A stretch of 38,670 nt of DNA from an uncultured Porphyromonadaceae bacterium. GTDB taxonomy: Bacteria; Bacteroidota; Bacteroidia; Bacteroidales; Muribaculaceae. Below the pieces are notes generated by a model. It was not told the origin of the DNA, ran no database searches, and worked only from the letters and a program-made list of their open reading frames with translations. Below, one piece after another: positions 1-8,191 of this stretch (its first letter is position 1; each line of letters begins with the position of its first letter). The translations under genes and the position numbers were made by a program. The stretch is from assembly GCA_947177145.1 (NCBI GenBank), contig CAMWTL010000004.1, positions 1 to 38,670 of the forward strand, written 5' to 3'.

Positions 1-73
1 CTCACACATCGATTAACATATCGCGATAACATATTTTCAATCGGATTCTTGCTAAGGAATCAATAAATTTGTG

Positions 74-81
74 TAATTTTG
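74..81 (+). promoter_or_regulatory. Putative -7 promoter box of the riboswitch-1 operon
   Basis: TAATTTTG matches the Bacteroidota -7 consensus TAnnTTTG and lies about 10 nt before the first conserved riboswitch bases, a sensible place for the start of transcription. The upstream -33 element is poor: the nearest TTG is at 49-51, about 22 nt away rather than the usual 19. The assignment therefore rests on the -7 box and its position. Confidence 0.5.
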
Positions 82-87
82 CAATAC

Positions 88-297
88 AATTAGGTGAATC
101 TGCAAAGATGATTGCAGATGAGAGGGAAGTCGGTGTGAATCCGACACAGTGCCAGCTACTGTAATGCCTATATGAGTCTCTGACCAATTCAACGGTCACT
201 TCCTTAAAACAATACCCCGCTCCTTTAAATGAGAAGAATCGGGGAAAAGGAGGGAAGGCCGGTCAGAGATGGGCTAAGTCAGGAAACCTGCCTTATT
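88..297 (+). promoter_or_regulatory. Cobalamin riboswitch 1, leader of the PepSY-cobUTSC operon
   Basis: The conserved parts of an adenosylcobalamin-class riboswitch occur in order: GGTG at 93-96, the GAGGGAA...GTGAATCCGAC segment at about 122-144, GCCAGCTACTGTAA at 151-164, GGGAAGGCCGG at 252-262, and the B12 box AAGTCAGGAAACCTGCC at 276-292. A long variable arm between 165 and 250 includes a CCCCG/CGGGG stem. The aptamer ends about 48 nt before the PepSY start codon. No strong terminator lies between, so control is probably at translation initiation or by an internal fold. Cobalamin binding should lower expression of the downstream genes. Confidence 0.95.
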
Positions 298-340
298 GAA
301 ATATGACTAAAAGATTATTTCTGGAACAAAATAATTAGTT

Positions 341-1411
341 ATGAATAAGAAAGTTTTCAAGCTTATCCATCTTTGGCTTTCGGTGCCTTTCGGACTGATT
401 GCAGTATTGATGTGCCTATCCGGAGCCATCCTGATTTTTGAACGCGATTTCGGTCATATAGGTCAGGCTGAAGTCACTCCCCTCGGACGGTCGGAATTAC
501 CCTTAGACTCTATTTTGACTTTAGCACAGAAGCAAGTTCCTAAAGGGAAACAAATAATTGGAATTACCACTTACAGCAATCCTAATCATGCATACAAAAT
601 TATGCTAAATAAACCGGCCATGGCTGCCGTATGGGTTGACCAATACACCGGTAAGGTGATCGGAGAATATAAAAGAGCGGAAATATTCAAACTCGCCAGT
701 GCAGCCCATCGTCGCTTATTCGGAAAGGCTAAAGCAGATAGCACATTCGGTGCCACAACAGGAAAAATGATAATAGGCATAACCACCATAGCTATGTTAG
801 CCATAATAATTTCAGGGTTAATAGTATGGTGGCCTGCAGAAGGAATGTGGAAACGTAAACTCTCTATTTCCACCCAACACGGAGCTTACCGTTTTTGGCA
901 TGATTTCCACTGTGTAGGAGGAGCTATCACATCCTTAATACTGGCCATATGTATATTAACGGGATTAAATTGGTCGTTCGGCTGGTATAGAAAAGCTTTT
1001 TATGCCATATTCAGCACACAACCGGCAAAGTCAGCCCTCCACAAAACACCCGCTGAGAATTTTACAGCTTGGGAAATAGCCTATAGAAAGATTAAAGCAA
1101 AAAATCCCGATAAAGAGATACGCATATACCAAGGGGAGGCCGATGTGGTTATAGGAGGCAGTGGCAACCAACAAGCATATGATACATATAAATTCAACGT
1201 ATCATCCGGACAAGTCAGTTCATTGACCTCTTATTCGGAAAAAGCAAAAGCCACCCAAATAAAGGGTTGGATTTATACTTTACATGTCGGGTCATGGTTT
1301 GGCTGGATTTCAAAGATTATATATCTTCTTACAGTGCTTATCGGTGCATCACTACCTATTACAGGATACTATTTATGGATAAAACGCCTGATCAGAAAAA
1401 AACAAAAGTAA
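341..1411 (+). CDS. PepSY-associated transmembrane protein (putative inner-membrane reductase, XusC/PiuB-like)
   Basis: The 356-residue protein has four likely membrane helices (about residues 10-33, 144-166, 190-212 and 320-346) and a large extracytoplasmic segment after the first helix. This is the layout of the PepSY-TM family, whose members include iron-regulated membrane proteins and the XusC component of the Bacteroides xenosiderophore system. Histidines at or near the helices (H10, H123, H187, H190, H315) are the type that bind heme in these proteins, which suggests transmembrane electron transfer. It is the first gene after a cobalamin riboswitch and overlaps cobU, so its substrate is probably a corrinoid, cobalt complex or other tetrapyrrole. 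That substrate is inferred. The family call is firm and the role is not. Confidence 0.8.
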   Translation: MNKKVFKLIHLWLSVPFGLIAVLMCLSGAILIFERDFGHIGQAEVTPLGRSELPLDSILTLAQKQVPKGKQIIGITTYSNPNHAYKIMLNKPAMAAVWVDQYTGKVIGEYKRAEIFKLASAAHRRLFGKAKADSTFGATTGKMIIGITTIAMLAIIISGLIVWWPAEGMWKRKLSISTQHGAYRFWHDFHCVGGAITSLILAICILTGLNWSFGWYRKAFYAIFSTQPAKSALHKTPAENFTAWEIAYRKIKAKNPDKEIRIYQGEADVVIGGSGNQQAYDTYKFNVSSGQVSSLTSYSEKAKATQIKGWIYTLHVGSWFGWISKIIYLLTVLIGASLPITGYYLWIKRLIRKKQK

Positions 1412-1911
1412 TAATGGTGACGGGTGGTCAACGCTCAGGGAAAAGCTTATTTGCCGAACAGTTGACGTTGAGCTTAGCAGAGCGACCCATATATCTTGCC
1501 ACAGCGCGTGTGTTCGATTCCGATATGCAACGGCGCGTCGATGCCCATAGGCAACGTCGTAAACAGAGATGGCATAATCTCGAAAGTCCACTCCATATCT
1601 CACAGCATACTTTCACCTCCTCAGACACAGTTCTACTCGACTGCCTGACATTATTGGCAACAAACTGGTTTTTCGAAATGGATGAATCAATAGATGCCGC
1701 ATACGATGAAATCAAACGAGAGATTGACGGTCTGATGTCTACCGGCGCCACAATTATTATCGTTACCAACGAAGTAGGTCTCGGAGGAGTCAGCGGCAAC
1801 GATATGCAGCGACACTTCGCTGATCTCCAAGGCATGCTCAACCAATTTGTAGCGGCTAAAGCCGAAGAAGTGTATATGATAATCTCAGGTATTCCCGTAA
1901 AAATAAAATAA
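1375..1911 (+). CDS. cobU: Adenosylcobinamide kinase / adenosylcobinamide-phosphate guanylyltransferase
   Basis: CobU phosphorylates adenosylcobinamide and transfers GMP to give AdoCbi-GDP, the acceptor for the lower ligand. The P-loop GGQRSGKS is at residues 17-24, followed by an H-R-Q-R-R stretch where the guanylylated histidine region lies in the family. The late TNEVG...G...D..R..F motif, at about residues 128-145, is also typical. Its 178 residues match the usual length of about 180. I chose the ATG at 1375, which overlaps the PepSY gene by 37 nt. An ATG at 1414 just after the PepSY stop would begin two residues before the P-loop and is possible. A longer TTG start at 1267 is unlikely. 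cobT follows 6 nt downstream. Confidence 0.92.
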   Translation: MDKTPDQKKTKVIMVTGGQRSGKSLFAEQLTLSLAERPIYLATARVFDSDMQRRVDAHRQRRKQRWHNLESPLHISQHTFTSSDTVLLDCLTLLATNWFFEMDESIDAAYDEIKREIDGLMSTGATIIIVTNEVGLGGVSGNDMQRHFADLQGMLNQFVAAKAEEVYMIISGIPVKIK

Positions 1912-1917
1912 ATATAG

Positions 1918-2958
1918 ATGATAAAATTTAATATCCTTCCCCTCAACCGTGAATCGGAATTGTTAATTACCGACAAAATAGATAATCTCACCAAACCAAA
2001 AGGCTCATTGGGCAGATTAGAGGAGATAGCCAAACAAATATGTATGATTCAGAATACCCTTACTCCTGAACTTCGATCACCACACAATGTGCTTTTCGCA
2101 GGTGATCATGGAATTTTGGAGGAGGGTGTAAGCGTATCTCCGAAAGAAGTCACCTGGCAGCAGCTGAGTCATTTCTCAAAGGGGGGTGCCGGTATAAATT
2201 TCCTTTGCGAACAACACGGCTTTCAGTTGGTGCTGGTAGATGCCGGAGTGGATTACGATATCCCTGCAGGGCATAAGATTATAGACATGAAAGTGGGACG
2301 AGGCACGCGCAACTTTCTTACGGGGCCCGCGATGGCAAATGAAGAAATGGAACTTTCAATAGAACGCGGTGCCGAAATCGTAGAAAATATACATAATACA
2401 ACCGACTGCAACATCATAAGTTTTGGAGAGATGGGCAGCGGCAACACATCCCCATCTGCAATATGGATGCACCTATTTACCGAAATACCTCTTGAGAAAT
2501 GTATCGGTGCAGGTGCAGGACTTAATACCACCGGAATACGCCATAAACATGCAGTGCTCTCAAAGGCTATAGCCAATTATAAAGGTAAAGATACCACTGA
2601 GGACAAAATAGCGTGGTTCGGAGGATATGAGATGGTAATGGCTTTAGGTGGCATGCTAAAAGCAGCAGAACTTGGAATGACAATAATTATAGATGGCTTC
2701 ATCATGACAAGCGTTATCCTTGCCGCCTCTCAGCTTTACCCCACAGTGATGGACTATGCCATCTTCGGACATCAGGGCGATGAAAGCGGACACAAGCTGA
2801 TGCTGGAGGCAATGGGAGTGAAAGCGTTGCTCCATCTCGACTTACGTCTTGGGGAAGGGTCAGGAGCCGTGTGTGCCTACCCGATTATCGATTCAGCGGT
2901 GAGGATGATAAATAGTATGGATTCTTTCCGATCAGTCAACGTAACCAAATATTTCTGA
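1918..2958 (+). CDS. cobT: Nicotinate-nucleotide:dimethylbenzimidazole phosphoribosyltransferase
   Basis: CobT activates the lower-ligand base by forming its alpha-ribotide phosphate from nicotinate mononucleotide. The 346-residue protein has the family hallmarks in order: [11 protein letters not shown] near residue 23, FAGDHG near 60, GEMGSGNTS near 170, [10 protein letters not shown] near 200, [11 protein letters not shown] near 283 and LRLGEGSGA near 309. In the last of these, E313 corresponds to the catalytic glutamate. It sits between cobU and cobS, and its TGA shares its last base with the cobS ATG. It needs a lower-ligand base, and no synthesis gene for one (such as bluB) is visible in the window. 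Confidence 0.96.
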   Translation: MIKFNILPLNRESELLITDKIDNLTKPKGSLGRLEEIAKQICMIQNTLTPELRSPHNVLFAGDHGILEEGVSVSPKEVTWQQLSHFSKGGAGINFLCEQHGFQLVLVDAGVDYDIPAGHKIIDMKVGRGTRNFLTGPAMANEEMELSIERGAEIVENIHNTTDCNIISFGEMGSGNTSPSAIWMHLFTEIPLEKCIGAGAGLNTTGIRHKHAVLSKAIANYKGKDTTEDKIAWFGGYEMVMALGGMLKAAELGMTIIIDGFIMTSVILAASQLYPTVMDYAIFGHQGDESGHKLMLEAMGVKALLHLDLRLGEGSGAVCAYPIIDSAVRMINSMDSFRSVNVTKYF

Positions 2959-3710
2959 TGAGACGCATTGCGGCAGCTCTTACTTTCTTTACCCGTATCC
3001 CGGTATGGAGATGGATAAATATCCCTGAATCAGGCTACTCCTCGGTGGTGGTCTATTGGCCACTCATAGGATGGGTTACCGGAGGCGTAACAGCATTGTT
3101 ACTGTGGTTGTCAGCATATATCCTACCTATATTGCCAGCTGTCATACTCGCCCTTACGGGGCGTACGCTAATGACCGGAAGCCTGCACGAAGACGGGCTT
3201 GCCGATTTCTGCGACGGTTTTGGAGGAGGGCACTCCAAGGAAAGGATCCTCTTAATTATGAAAGATTCACATATTGGCACCTTCGGCGTAATCGGATTGA
3301 TCTTGTACTATCTTTGGTTCATTTCACTCTTATCCTCGTTACCGGTTGTCATAGCGGCTCTTGGATTACTGGCAGCCGATAGTTTTGCCAAAGCGTGTGC
3401 TGCACAGCTCACCAACCTCTTGCCATATGCCCGTCCCGAAGGGGCGAAGAATAAGATTACCTATGTCCTGATGTCGCCTAAACAATTGTTTATAGTAAGC
3501 CTTTCCGGACTTGTTCCACTTCTCCCATTGGCCTTTCACACTCCCTTATTCTTACTATCGGGGTTATTCCCTATCGCCACCACGGGCATGCTGATATTAT
3601 TTATGAAAAAACGTCTTGGAGGATATACGGGCGACTGCTGCGGTGCCGTTTGTTTAATATGTGAAATATCCATGCTCTTAGGAATAACAATCATTTATCA
3701 TTACCTATGA
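2958..3710 (+). CDS. cobS: Adenosylcobinamide-GDP ribazoletransferase (cobalamin synthase)
   Basis: CobS is the inner-membrane enzyme that joins AdoCbi-GDP to alpha-ribazole (phosphate), the last joining step of cobalamin synthesis. At 250 residues it has the usual length and about six hydrophobic helices. The conserved acidic loop HEDGLADFCDGFGGG at about residues 76-90 and KDSHIGTFG shortly after are the metal- and substrate-binding signature. A second signature, GGYTGDCCGA, lies near the C-terminus. Its start codon overlaps the cobT stop (TGATG) and its own stop overlaps cobC (ATGA), so it is translated as part of the cobUTSC set. Confidence 0.96.
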   Translation: MRRIAAALTFFTRIPVWRWINIPESGYSSVVVYWPLIGWVTGGVTALLLWLSAYILPILPAVILALTGRTLMTGSLHEDGLADFCDGFGGGHSKERILLIMKDSHIGTFGVIGLILYYLWFISLLSSLPVVIAALGLLAADSFAKACAAQLTNLLPYARPEGAKNKITYVLMSPKQLFIVSLSGLVPLLPLAFHTPLFLLSGLFPIATTGMLILFMKKRLGGYTGDCCGAVCLICEISMLLGITIIYHYL

Positions 3711-4240
3711 AACTGACTCTTATACGACATACCTCGGTAGACGTTCCGCCAGCCACCTGCTACGGACAGACAGACGTGCCTTTAAAAGATACATTCCCAC
3801 AAGAGGCAGCCATCGTAGCCGATAAATTAAAACGTCAGTCATTCGACCGTGTGTATACAAGTCCACTCAGTCGCTGTGTAAGGTTAGCCGACCATTGCGG
3901 CTATCCGGATGCAATAAGAGATAAACGTCTTTTGGAAATGAACTTCGGAGACTGGGAAATGCGCCACTATACCGAAATCAAGGATACCCGACTTAAAGAA
4001 TGGTTTAATGATTATATGAACGTGGTGCCCACCGGAGGCGAGTCGGCTATGCAGCAACGGAATCGTTTTCTTGAATTTATCGATACTCTCCGGTCAGAAC
4101 TACCCTCCACAGCTTCTGTGGCATTATTTACCCACGGAGGTATACTCATACACGCCCTGAACGCTTTCGCCGGTAAGAGCTATGAGGAATTATTCACAAC
4201 CATACCGCCATATGGGTCAGTGATAGAACTGACCATCTGA
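3707..4240 (+). CDS. cobC: Alpha-ribazole-5'-phosphate phosphatase, histidine phosphatase family
   Basis: The protein belongs to the phosphoglycerate-mutase-like phosphatases. It has the RH active-site motif (R7-H8, in LIRHT), a YTSPLSRC segment near residue 45 and the second catalytic histidine in FTHGG (H143). At 177 residues it is slightly short, as CobC proteins often are. In the cobUTSC setting its job is removal of the 5'-phosphate of alpha-ribazole phosphate or cobalamin phosphate. The start is set by an ATGA overlap with cobS. The last 47 nt overlap the end of cbiB on the other strand. Confidence 0.9.
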   Translation: MKLTLIRHTSVDVPPATCYGQTDVPLKDTFPQEAAIVADKLKRQSFDRVYTSPLSRCVRLADHCGYPDAIRDKRLLEMNFGDWEMRHYTEIKDTRLKEWFNDYMNVVPTGGESAMQQRNRFLEFIDTLRSELPSTASVALFTHGGILIHALNAFAGKSYEELFTTIPPYGSVIELTI

Positions 4241-5150
4241 CCGCTATTGTCAAAATTATACCCACCACTTCCACGCTCCGGTTTATCCCAATTGCCCTAA
4301 CGGCATCGTCCATGGAGAAATCACGATGATTCCGACCAATAAATGGCTTAGATACCCGCTCGCCGAAATAGTCGTGTGGACCACCAAACCTGCAATCGAG
4401 TATTCCCGCTAATGCCGCTTCAGGATAACCACTGTTCGGGCTGGCATGACGTGGGCCATATTCACATACAAACCTAAGTCGGTCTATACGTCCCGATACA
4501 AGTATCATCAGTAAAGCAGTGATACGTGCGGGAATATAATTTGATATATCGTCGATACGCGCTGCCACACATCCGAACTCCCTGTACCGTATAGTGCGAT
4601 AACCTATCATAGAGTCCAGCGTGTTAACCATCTTATAAGTTAACATTCCCGGCACACCTAAAAGGACGTACCAGAATAATGGTGCTATCACACCGTCGCT
4701 AAGATTCTCGGCAAGAGTTTCAAGTGCAGCGGTGCGTATTTCCTGAGCTGAAAGATCCGAAGTATCACGGCCCACTATTCTTCCCACCTGTTTACGGCCA
4801 CATTCAAGCGACCTATCCACAGCTTCGAAAGTCATTCTGACCTCCCGGCTTAACGTTGTGCCTGCCAAGCAATAAAACACCATCAATGACTGAACCAACA
4901 ATTCAAGCCACCATATTGGAGAAATCACCCTGAGCGTTAAGGCAGTAAGAACAAATACAGCGACTATAAGTATTATAGCTACAACTCCACCTTTAAGCTT
5001 AAGATATTTGCCTTTATTATAACGATGTTCAAATAGCGATATAGCCTTTCCAAACCATACGATAGGATGCGGCAAATGCTCCGGATCACCAAAAAGACGA
5101 TCCAATATCCACCCTATTAGAAGGGGTAATAAGGTCATAACATAATCCAT
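4194..5150 (-). CDS. cbiB: Adenosylcobinamide-phosphate synthase (CbiB type)
   Basis: CbiB is an inner-membrane protein that attaches aminopropanol phosphate to cobyric acid. The 318-residue sequence has the family features: DRLFGDPEHLPHPIVWFGK near residue 16, AENLSDGVIAPLFWY near 148, YKMVNTLDSMIGYR near 171, and hydrophobic helices through the N-terminal half. It is the last gene of the long minus-strand operon. Its start overlaps the end of cobD by 16 nt, which fits since CobD makes its substrate. Its 3' end overlaps cobC on the opposite strand. Confidence 0.95.
   Translation of the reverse strand: MDYVMTLLPLLIGWILDRLFGDPEHLPHPIVWFGKAISLFEHRYNKGKYLKLKGGVVAIILIVAVFVLTALTLRVISPIWWLELLVQSLMVFYCLAGTTLSREVRMTFEAVDRSLECGRKQVGRIVGRDTSDLSAQEIRTAALETLAENLSDGVIAPLFWYVLLGVPGMLTYKMVNTLDSMIGYRTIRYREFGCVAARIDDISNYIPARITALLMILVSGRIDRLRFVCEYGPRHASPNSGYPEAALAGILDCRFGGPHDYFGERVSKPFIGRNHRDFSMDDAVRAIGINRSVEVVGIILTIAVRWSVLSLTHMAVWL
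4215..4234. terminator. Hairpin in the cobC/cbiB 3' overlap
   Basis: GGTCAGT (4215-4221) pairs with ACTGACC (4228-4234) around a 6-nt loop, right where the two convergent operons overlap. There is no T tract on either side, so it is at best a weak bidirectional terminator or an RNA end protector. Confidence 0.25.
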
Positions 5151-6160
5151 TCTTCAATACTTTTGATAAGCAAATCATTCCTCTCCGGACTCTGAGCAGC
5201 TATTCGGAAATGACATTTACCCAGGCTCTCAAAATTAGAAGCATCTCGTATTAGTAGCCCTCTATTATTTACGAGCCACTCTTTAAGGGATGCTGAGCTT
5301 CCATAAGGAAGCTCACACAACAGAAAATTGCAATCCGTCGGACCGGACAATATGCCAAATACTTTTAAAGCCTCCCCTATTCTTCTTACCTCCTGATTCA
5401 GGAAATAGCTATCTATCTTATAATCACTCTTATGGGCAAGCAGATAATGTGATGCTTCAATGGCAAACGAGTTTATTCCCCAAGGCATCCTCATTGAGCG
5501 TAGAGCTAACGTCACTTCTAACGGTGCAACAGCATAGCCAATCCGCAGCCCGGGCACTGAAAAACGTTTGGTAAGAGAGTATAAAAGAACTATATTTCTT
5601 CTTACCATCACATCGTCCACTGTCAATAGGGCAGCTACAGAATAATCCGCATACGCCTGATCAATAATAAAGAGTGTGTGCGGCATCGAATCAGCCAATC
5701 TCAAAAGGAGGGAACGGTCATATATACGTCCGGTAGGATTATTTGGATTACATAACCAAACAGCGTCATTGTCATCTTCTATTTTACCAATGCCAATGAA
5801 ATTATCTTCAGTTAAAAAATTGATATTATGACCATACATTGTGCAAGCATCCTGGTATTCGCGAAAAGTGGGCACTATTACTGTCGATCTTTTTCCCTGC
5901 ATTTTTCGCGCTATCAAATAAATTGCCTCGGTAGCTCCGTTAGTCACCACTATATTCTCCTCATTTATACCGTGCTCAGCGGCAAGTAAGCGCTCCACGC
6001 TCAACGGTTCCGGTTCTGGATAATTAGAAAGCAGTCCGGGGAATAACATAAGATGCCGCATCAGAGATGTATGGTCAATATCTTGACAGATATTTGTGCT
6101 GAAATTCACTTTTACCTTGTCACCATATCTGAAAATATCGTCACCGTGCCCATTAATCAT
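5135..6160 (-). CDS. cobD: Threonine-phosphate decarboxylase, PLP-dependent aminotransferase fold
   Basis: CobD decarboxylates L-threonine O-3-phosphate to aminopropanol phosphate for CbiB. The protein has the class I/II aminotransferase fold: GATEAIY near residue 75, NPNNPTGR near 139, and the PLP-binding lysine in SLTKRF (K198). The start GHGDD (residues 4-8) is characteristic of CobD and separates it from histidinol-phosphate aminotransferases. I placed the start at the ATG ending at 6160 (341 residues), because the reading frame can be extended only to a TTG ten codons earlier. The chosen start overlaps the cbiP end by 8 nt. A kinase making threonine phosphate is not seen nearby. Confidence 0.9.
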   Translation of the reverse strand: MINGHGDDIFRYGDKVKVNFSTNICQDIDHTSLMRHLMLFPGLLSNYPEPEPLSVERLLAAEHGINEENIVVTNGATEAIYLIARKMQGKRSTVIVPTFREYQDACTMYGHNINFLTEDNFIGIGKIEDDNDAVWLCNPNNPTGRIYDRSLLLRLADSMPHTLFIIDQAYADYSVAALLTVDDVMVRRNIVLLYSLTKRFSVPGLRIGYAVAPLEVTLALRSMRMPWGINSFAIEASHYLLAHKSDYKIDSYFLNQEVRRIGEALKVFGILSGPTDCNFLLCELPYGSSASLKEWLVNNRGLLIRDASNFESLGKCHFRIAAQSPERNDLLIKSIEEWIML

Positions 6161-7622
6161 AGCTTTGCATAATACTATATAGTTTTTCAATATCCACGTA
6201 TCGTCTCAGCCAATCGGCAAGAGCATCATATTGAGCTTCCTTATAGGCTTTGTAATCGCAGTTAACTGCTCTCTTATCACTTTTGAAAGGTGCAAGAAGG
6301 AAGTCCACTACCGTTACATTGTCAAAGATACCGTGTATATAGGTGCCGAAACAATGTGTATCTACAAAACATCCATCTTGCCGACCATACGTGTCCACAG
6401 TCAGAGGTGCTTTAGAGTCTGTATGTCCCATATGAATCTCATAACCTTCACACACCTCATCCGAATTAAGAAAATGAAACTGAGTCTGTCTGGTTACCTT
6501 CTCAGCAGTCAAACAAGTAGTGACAGGGAGAAGCCCTAATCCGGGTAATATGCCTATGTCGCCTTCTACACCTTGCGGATCTGTCACCGTAAGACCCAGC
6601 ATCTGATAACCTCCACATATACCCACAATTGTCTTACCTTTTGCACGAGCCTCCAAAATCTTACCGGAGAAGCCTTTTTTACGCAGGAACTGAAGGTCAG
6701 CCAACGTGTTCTTGCTTCCGGGGAGAATAATTATGTCAGCCTCATCAATTTCATCCGAGGTGGTGGCATAAAACAGATTGATATCCTGATGCCTTTCCAG
6801 CGCATTGAAATCCGTAAAATTGGATATGTGCGGCAACAGTATCACAGCCACATTGATTTTCTCTGCCGATGTTACTTTACCCTTACTTTCCAAAGCCACA
6901 GAGTCCTCCTCTTCGATAGCTATATGTGGCGCCATAGGGACCACCCCGAGCACCGGCACTCCGCATATCTCTTCCAAGAGCATCCGGCCGCTTTCAAAAA
7001 GCCGGAGGTCACCACGAAACTTATTAATGATAACACCCTTTATACGTTGCCTGTCTTCAGGAGATTGCAGCATTATTGAGCCATAGACACTCGCAAATAC
7101 TCCACCTCTGTCAATGTCTGCCACAAGAATCACCGTAGCATTCGCATATCTCGCCATAGACATATTCACAATATCGCCATCACGCAGGTTAAGTTCTGTA
7201 ATGCTGCCGGCACCTTCAAGGACTATAGGATGATAGCAGCTTCGTAGACGATCAAATGCCGCATGGGCAATTTCACGTAATTCCTCTTTACCATCCTTAC
7301 GAAAATATGTATAGGCGTCACGATTACCATAAGGTTTACCGTTGATCACCACCTGCGATGTGTGCTCGCCTGAGGGTTTCAACAAGATAGGATTCATATC
7401 AGTGCTACAGGCGATTCCGGCTGCCTCTGCCTGTACTGCTTGAGCACGTCCGATCTCCAGACCGTCAGGAGTTGCATAAGAATTAAGAGCCATATTCTGA
7501 GCCTTAAACGGAGCGGGATTATAACCGTCTTGAAGGAAAATCCTGCATAGTCCGGTAGCAATAAGACTTTTTCCAACATCACTGCCTGTGCCGGCAAGCA
7601 TAATCGGTGACAATCTTTTCAT
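6153..7622 (-). CDS. cbiP: Cobyric acid synthase (glutamine-hydrolysing)
   Basis: This enzyme amidates the b, d, e and g carboxylates of adenosylcobyrinic acid a,c-diamide. The N-terminal P-loop-like ATPase domain begins with GTGSDVGKS (residues 11-19) followed by FKAQNMALNS. The C-terminal half is a class I glutamine amidotransferase with nucleophile C336 in GICGGYQ and the histidine of YIHGIFDN at about residue 430. At 489 residues it has the full family length. The start lies in an ATGA overlap with the adenosyltransferase stop, and cobD follows with an 8-nt overlap. Confidence 0.97.
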   Translation of the reverse strand: MKRLSPIMLAGTGSDVGKSLIATGLCRIFLQDGYNPAPFKAQNMALNSYATPDGLEIGRAQAVQAEAAGIACSTDMNPILLKPSGEHTSQVVINGKPYGNRDAYTYFRKDGKEELREIAHAAFDRLRSCYHPIVLEGAGSITELNLRDGDIVNMSMARYANATVILVADIDRGGVFASVYGSIMLQSPEDRQRIKGVIINKFRGDLRLFESGRMLLEEICGVPVLGVVPMAPHIAIEEEDSVALESKGKVTSAEKINVAVILLPHISNFTDFNALERHQDINLFYATTSDEIDEADIIILPGSKNTLADLQFLRKKGFSGKILEARAKGKTIVGICGGYQMLGLTVTDPQGVEGDIGILPGLGLLPVTTCLTAEKVTRQTQFHFLNSDEVCEGYEIHMGHTDSKAPLTVDTYGRQDGCFVDTHCFGTYIHGIFDNVTVVDFLLAPFKSDKRAVNCDYKAYKEAQYDALADWLRRYVDIEKLYSIMQSYD

Positions 7623-8191
7623 CTTATTCTGCGTTTATATCCAAATTCACGCCAAACCTCCTCTCCACAACCGGAATGTTGAAGTTCATAGCGTGCCATT
7701 ATAAAAAATAGATCTGAAAGACGGTTTATATATTGGAGAATCATCTCCTCAACAGGATCTTCCATATTCAAGCTCCATAATCTGCGTTCTGCTCTCCGGG
7801 CTATAACACGTGCCTGATGAAGAAGTAATGCCAGAGGAGTTCCACCGGGAAGAATAAAGCTGTCGGGTGGTGTACATTGGGAAGTAATGGTATCAATAAG
7901 TCTCTCCACCTCCTCCACCAGATCATCGGGCAAAGAATTGGGATTATTATGGCGCTTTGCGCTACGAGTAGCAACTAAGCTCATAATAACCATTAAATTA
8001 AGTTGTATCTCACGCAGATAGGATTGCCACAGATGATCTGAAGGTAATGAGGTGCGTACATTACCCACAGCCACATTGAGTTCATCAAGAGTCCCGTTTG
8101 TCTCGATGCGTATATCTGTCTTGGCTACTCTCTCACCACCGTGAATAGCGGTGGTGCCTTTATCGCCTGACCTTGTATATATTCTTTTCAT
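7619..8191 (-). CDS. Cob(I)yrinic acid a,c-diamide adenosyltransferase, PduO type
   Basis: The enzyme transfers the adenosyl group of ATP to Co(I) corrinoids. The N-terminal YTRSGDKGTT (residues 5-14), the RIETNGTLDELN segment and RRAERRLWSL in the C-terminal helix bundle are PduO-family motifs. It is not the CobA/CobO P-loop type. Its 190 residues fit. The start is the ATG at 8191, in an ATGA overlap with the cbiA stop; a TTG three codons upstream is less likely. Its place between cbiA and cbiP matches the step order, since adenosylation comes after a,c-diamide formation and before the remaining amidations. Confidence 0.93.
   Translation of the reverse strand: MKRIYTRSGDKGTTAIHGGERVAKTDIRIETNGTLDELNVAVGNVRTSLPSDHLWQSYLREIQLNLMVIMSLVATRSAKRHNNPNSLPDDLVEEVERLIDTITSQCTPPDSFILPGGTPLALLLHQARVIARRAERRLWSLNMEDPVEEMILQYINRLSDLFFIMARYELQHSGCGEEVWREFGYKRRIR

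Noticed and set aside
303-338. An 11-codon reading frame between riboswitch 1 and the PepSY start (starting MTKRLF).
   Set aside because: Too short, no conserved features and no sign of an attenuator; chance is likely.
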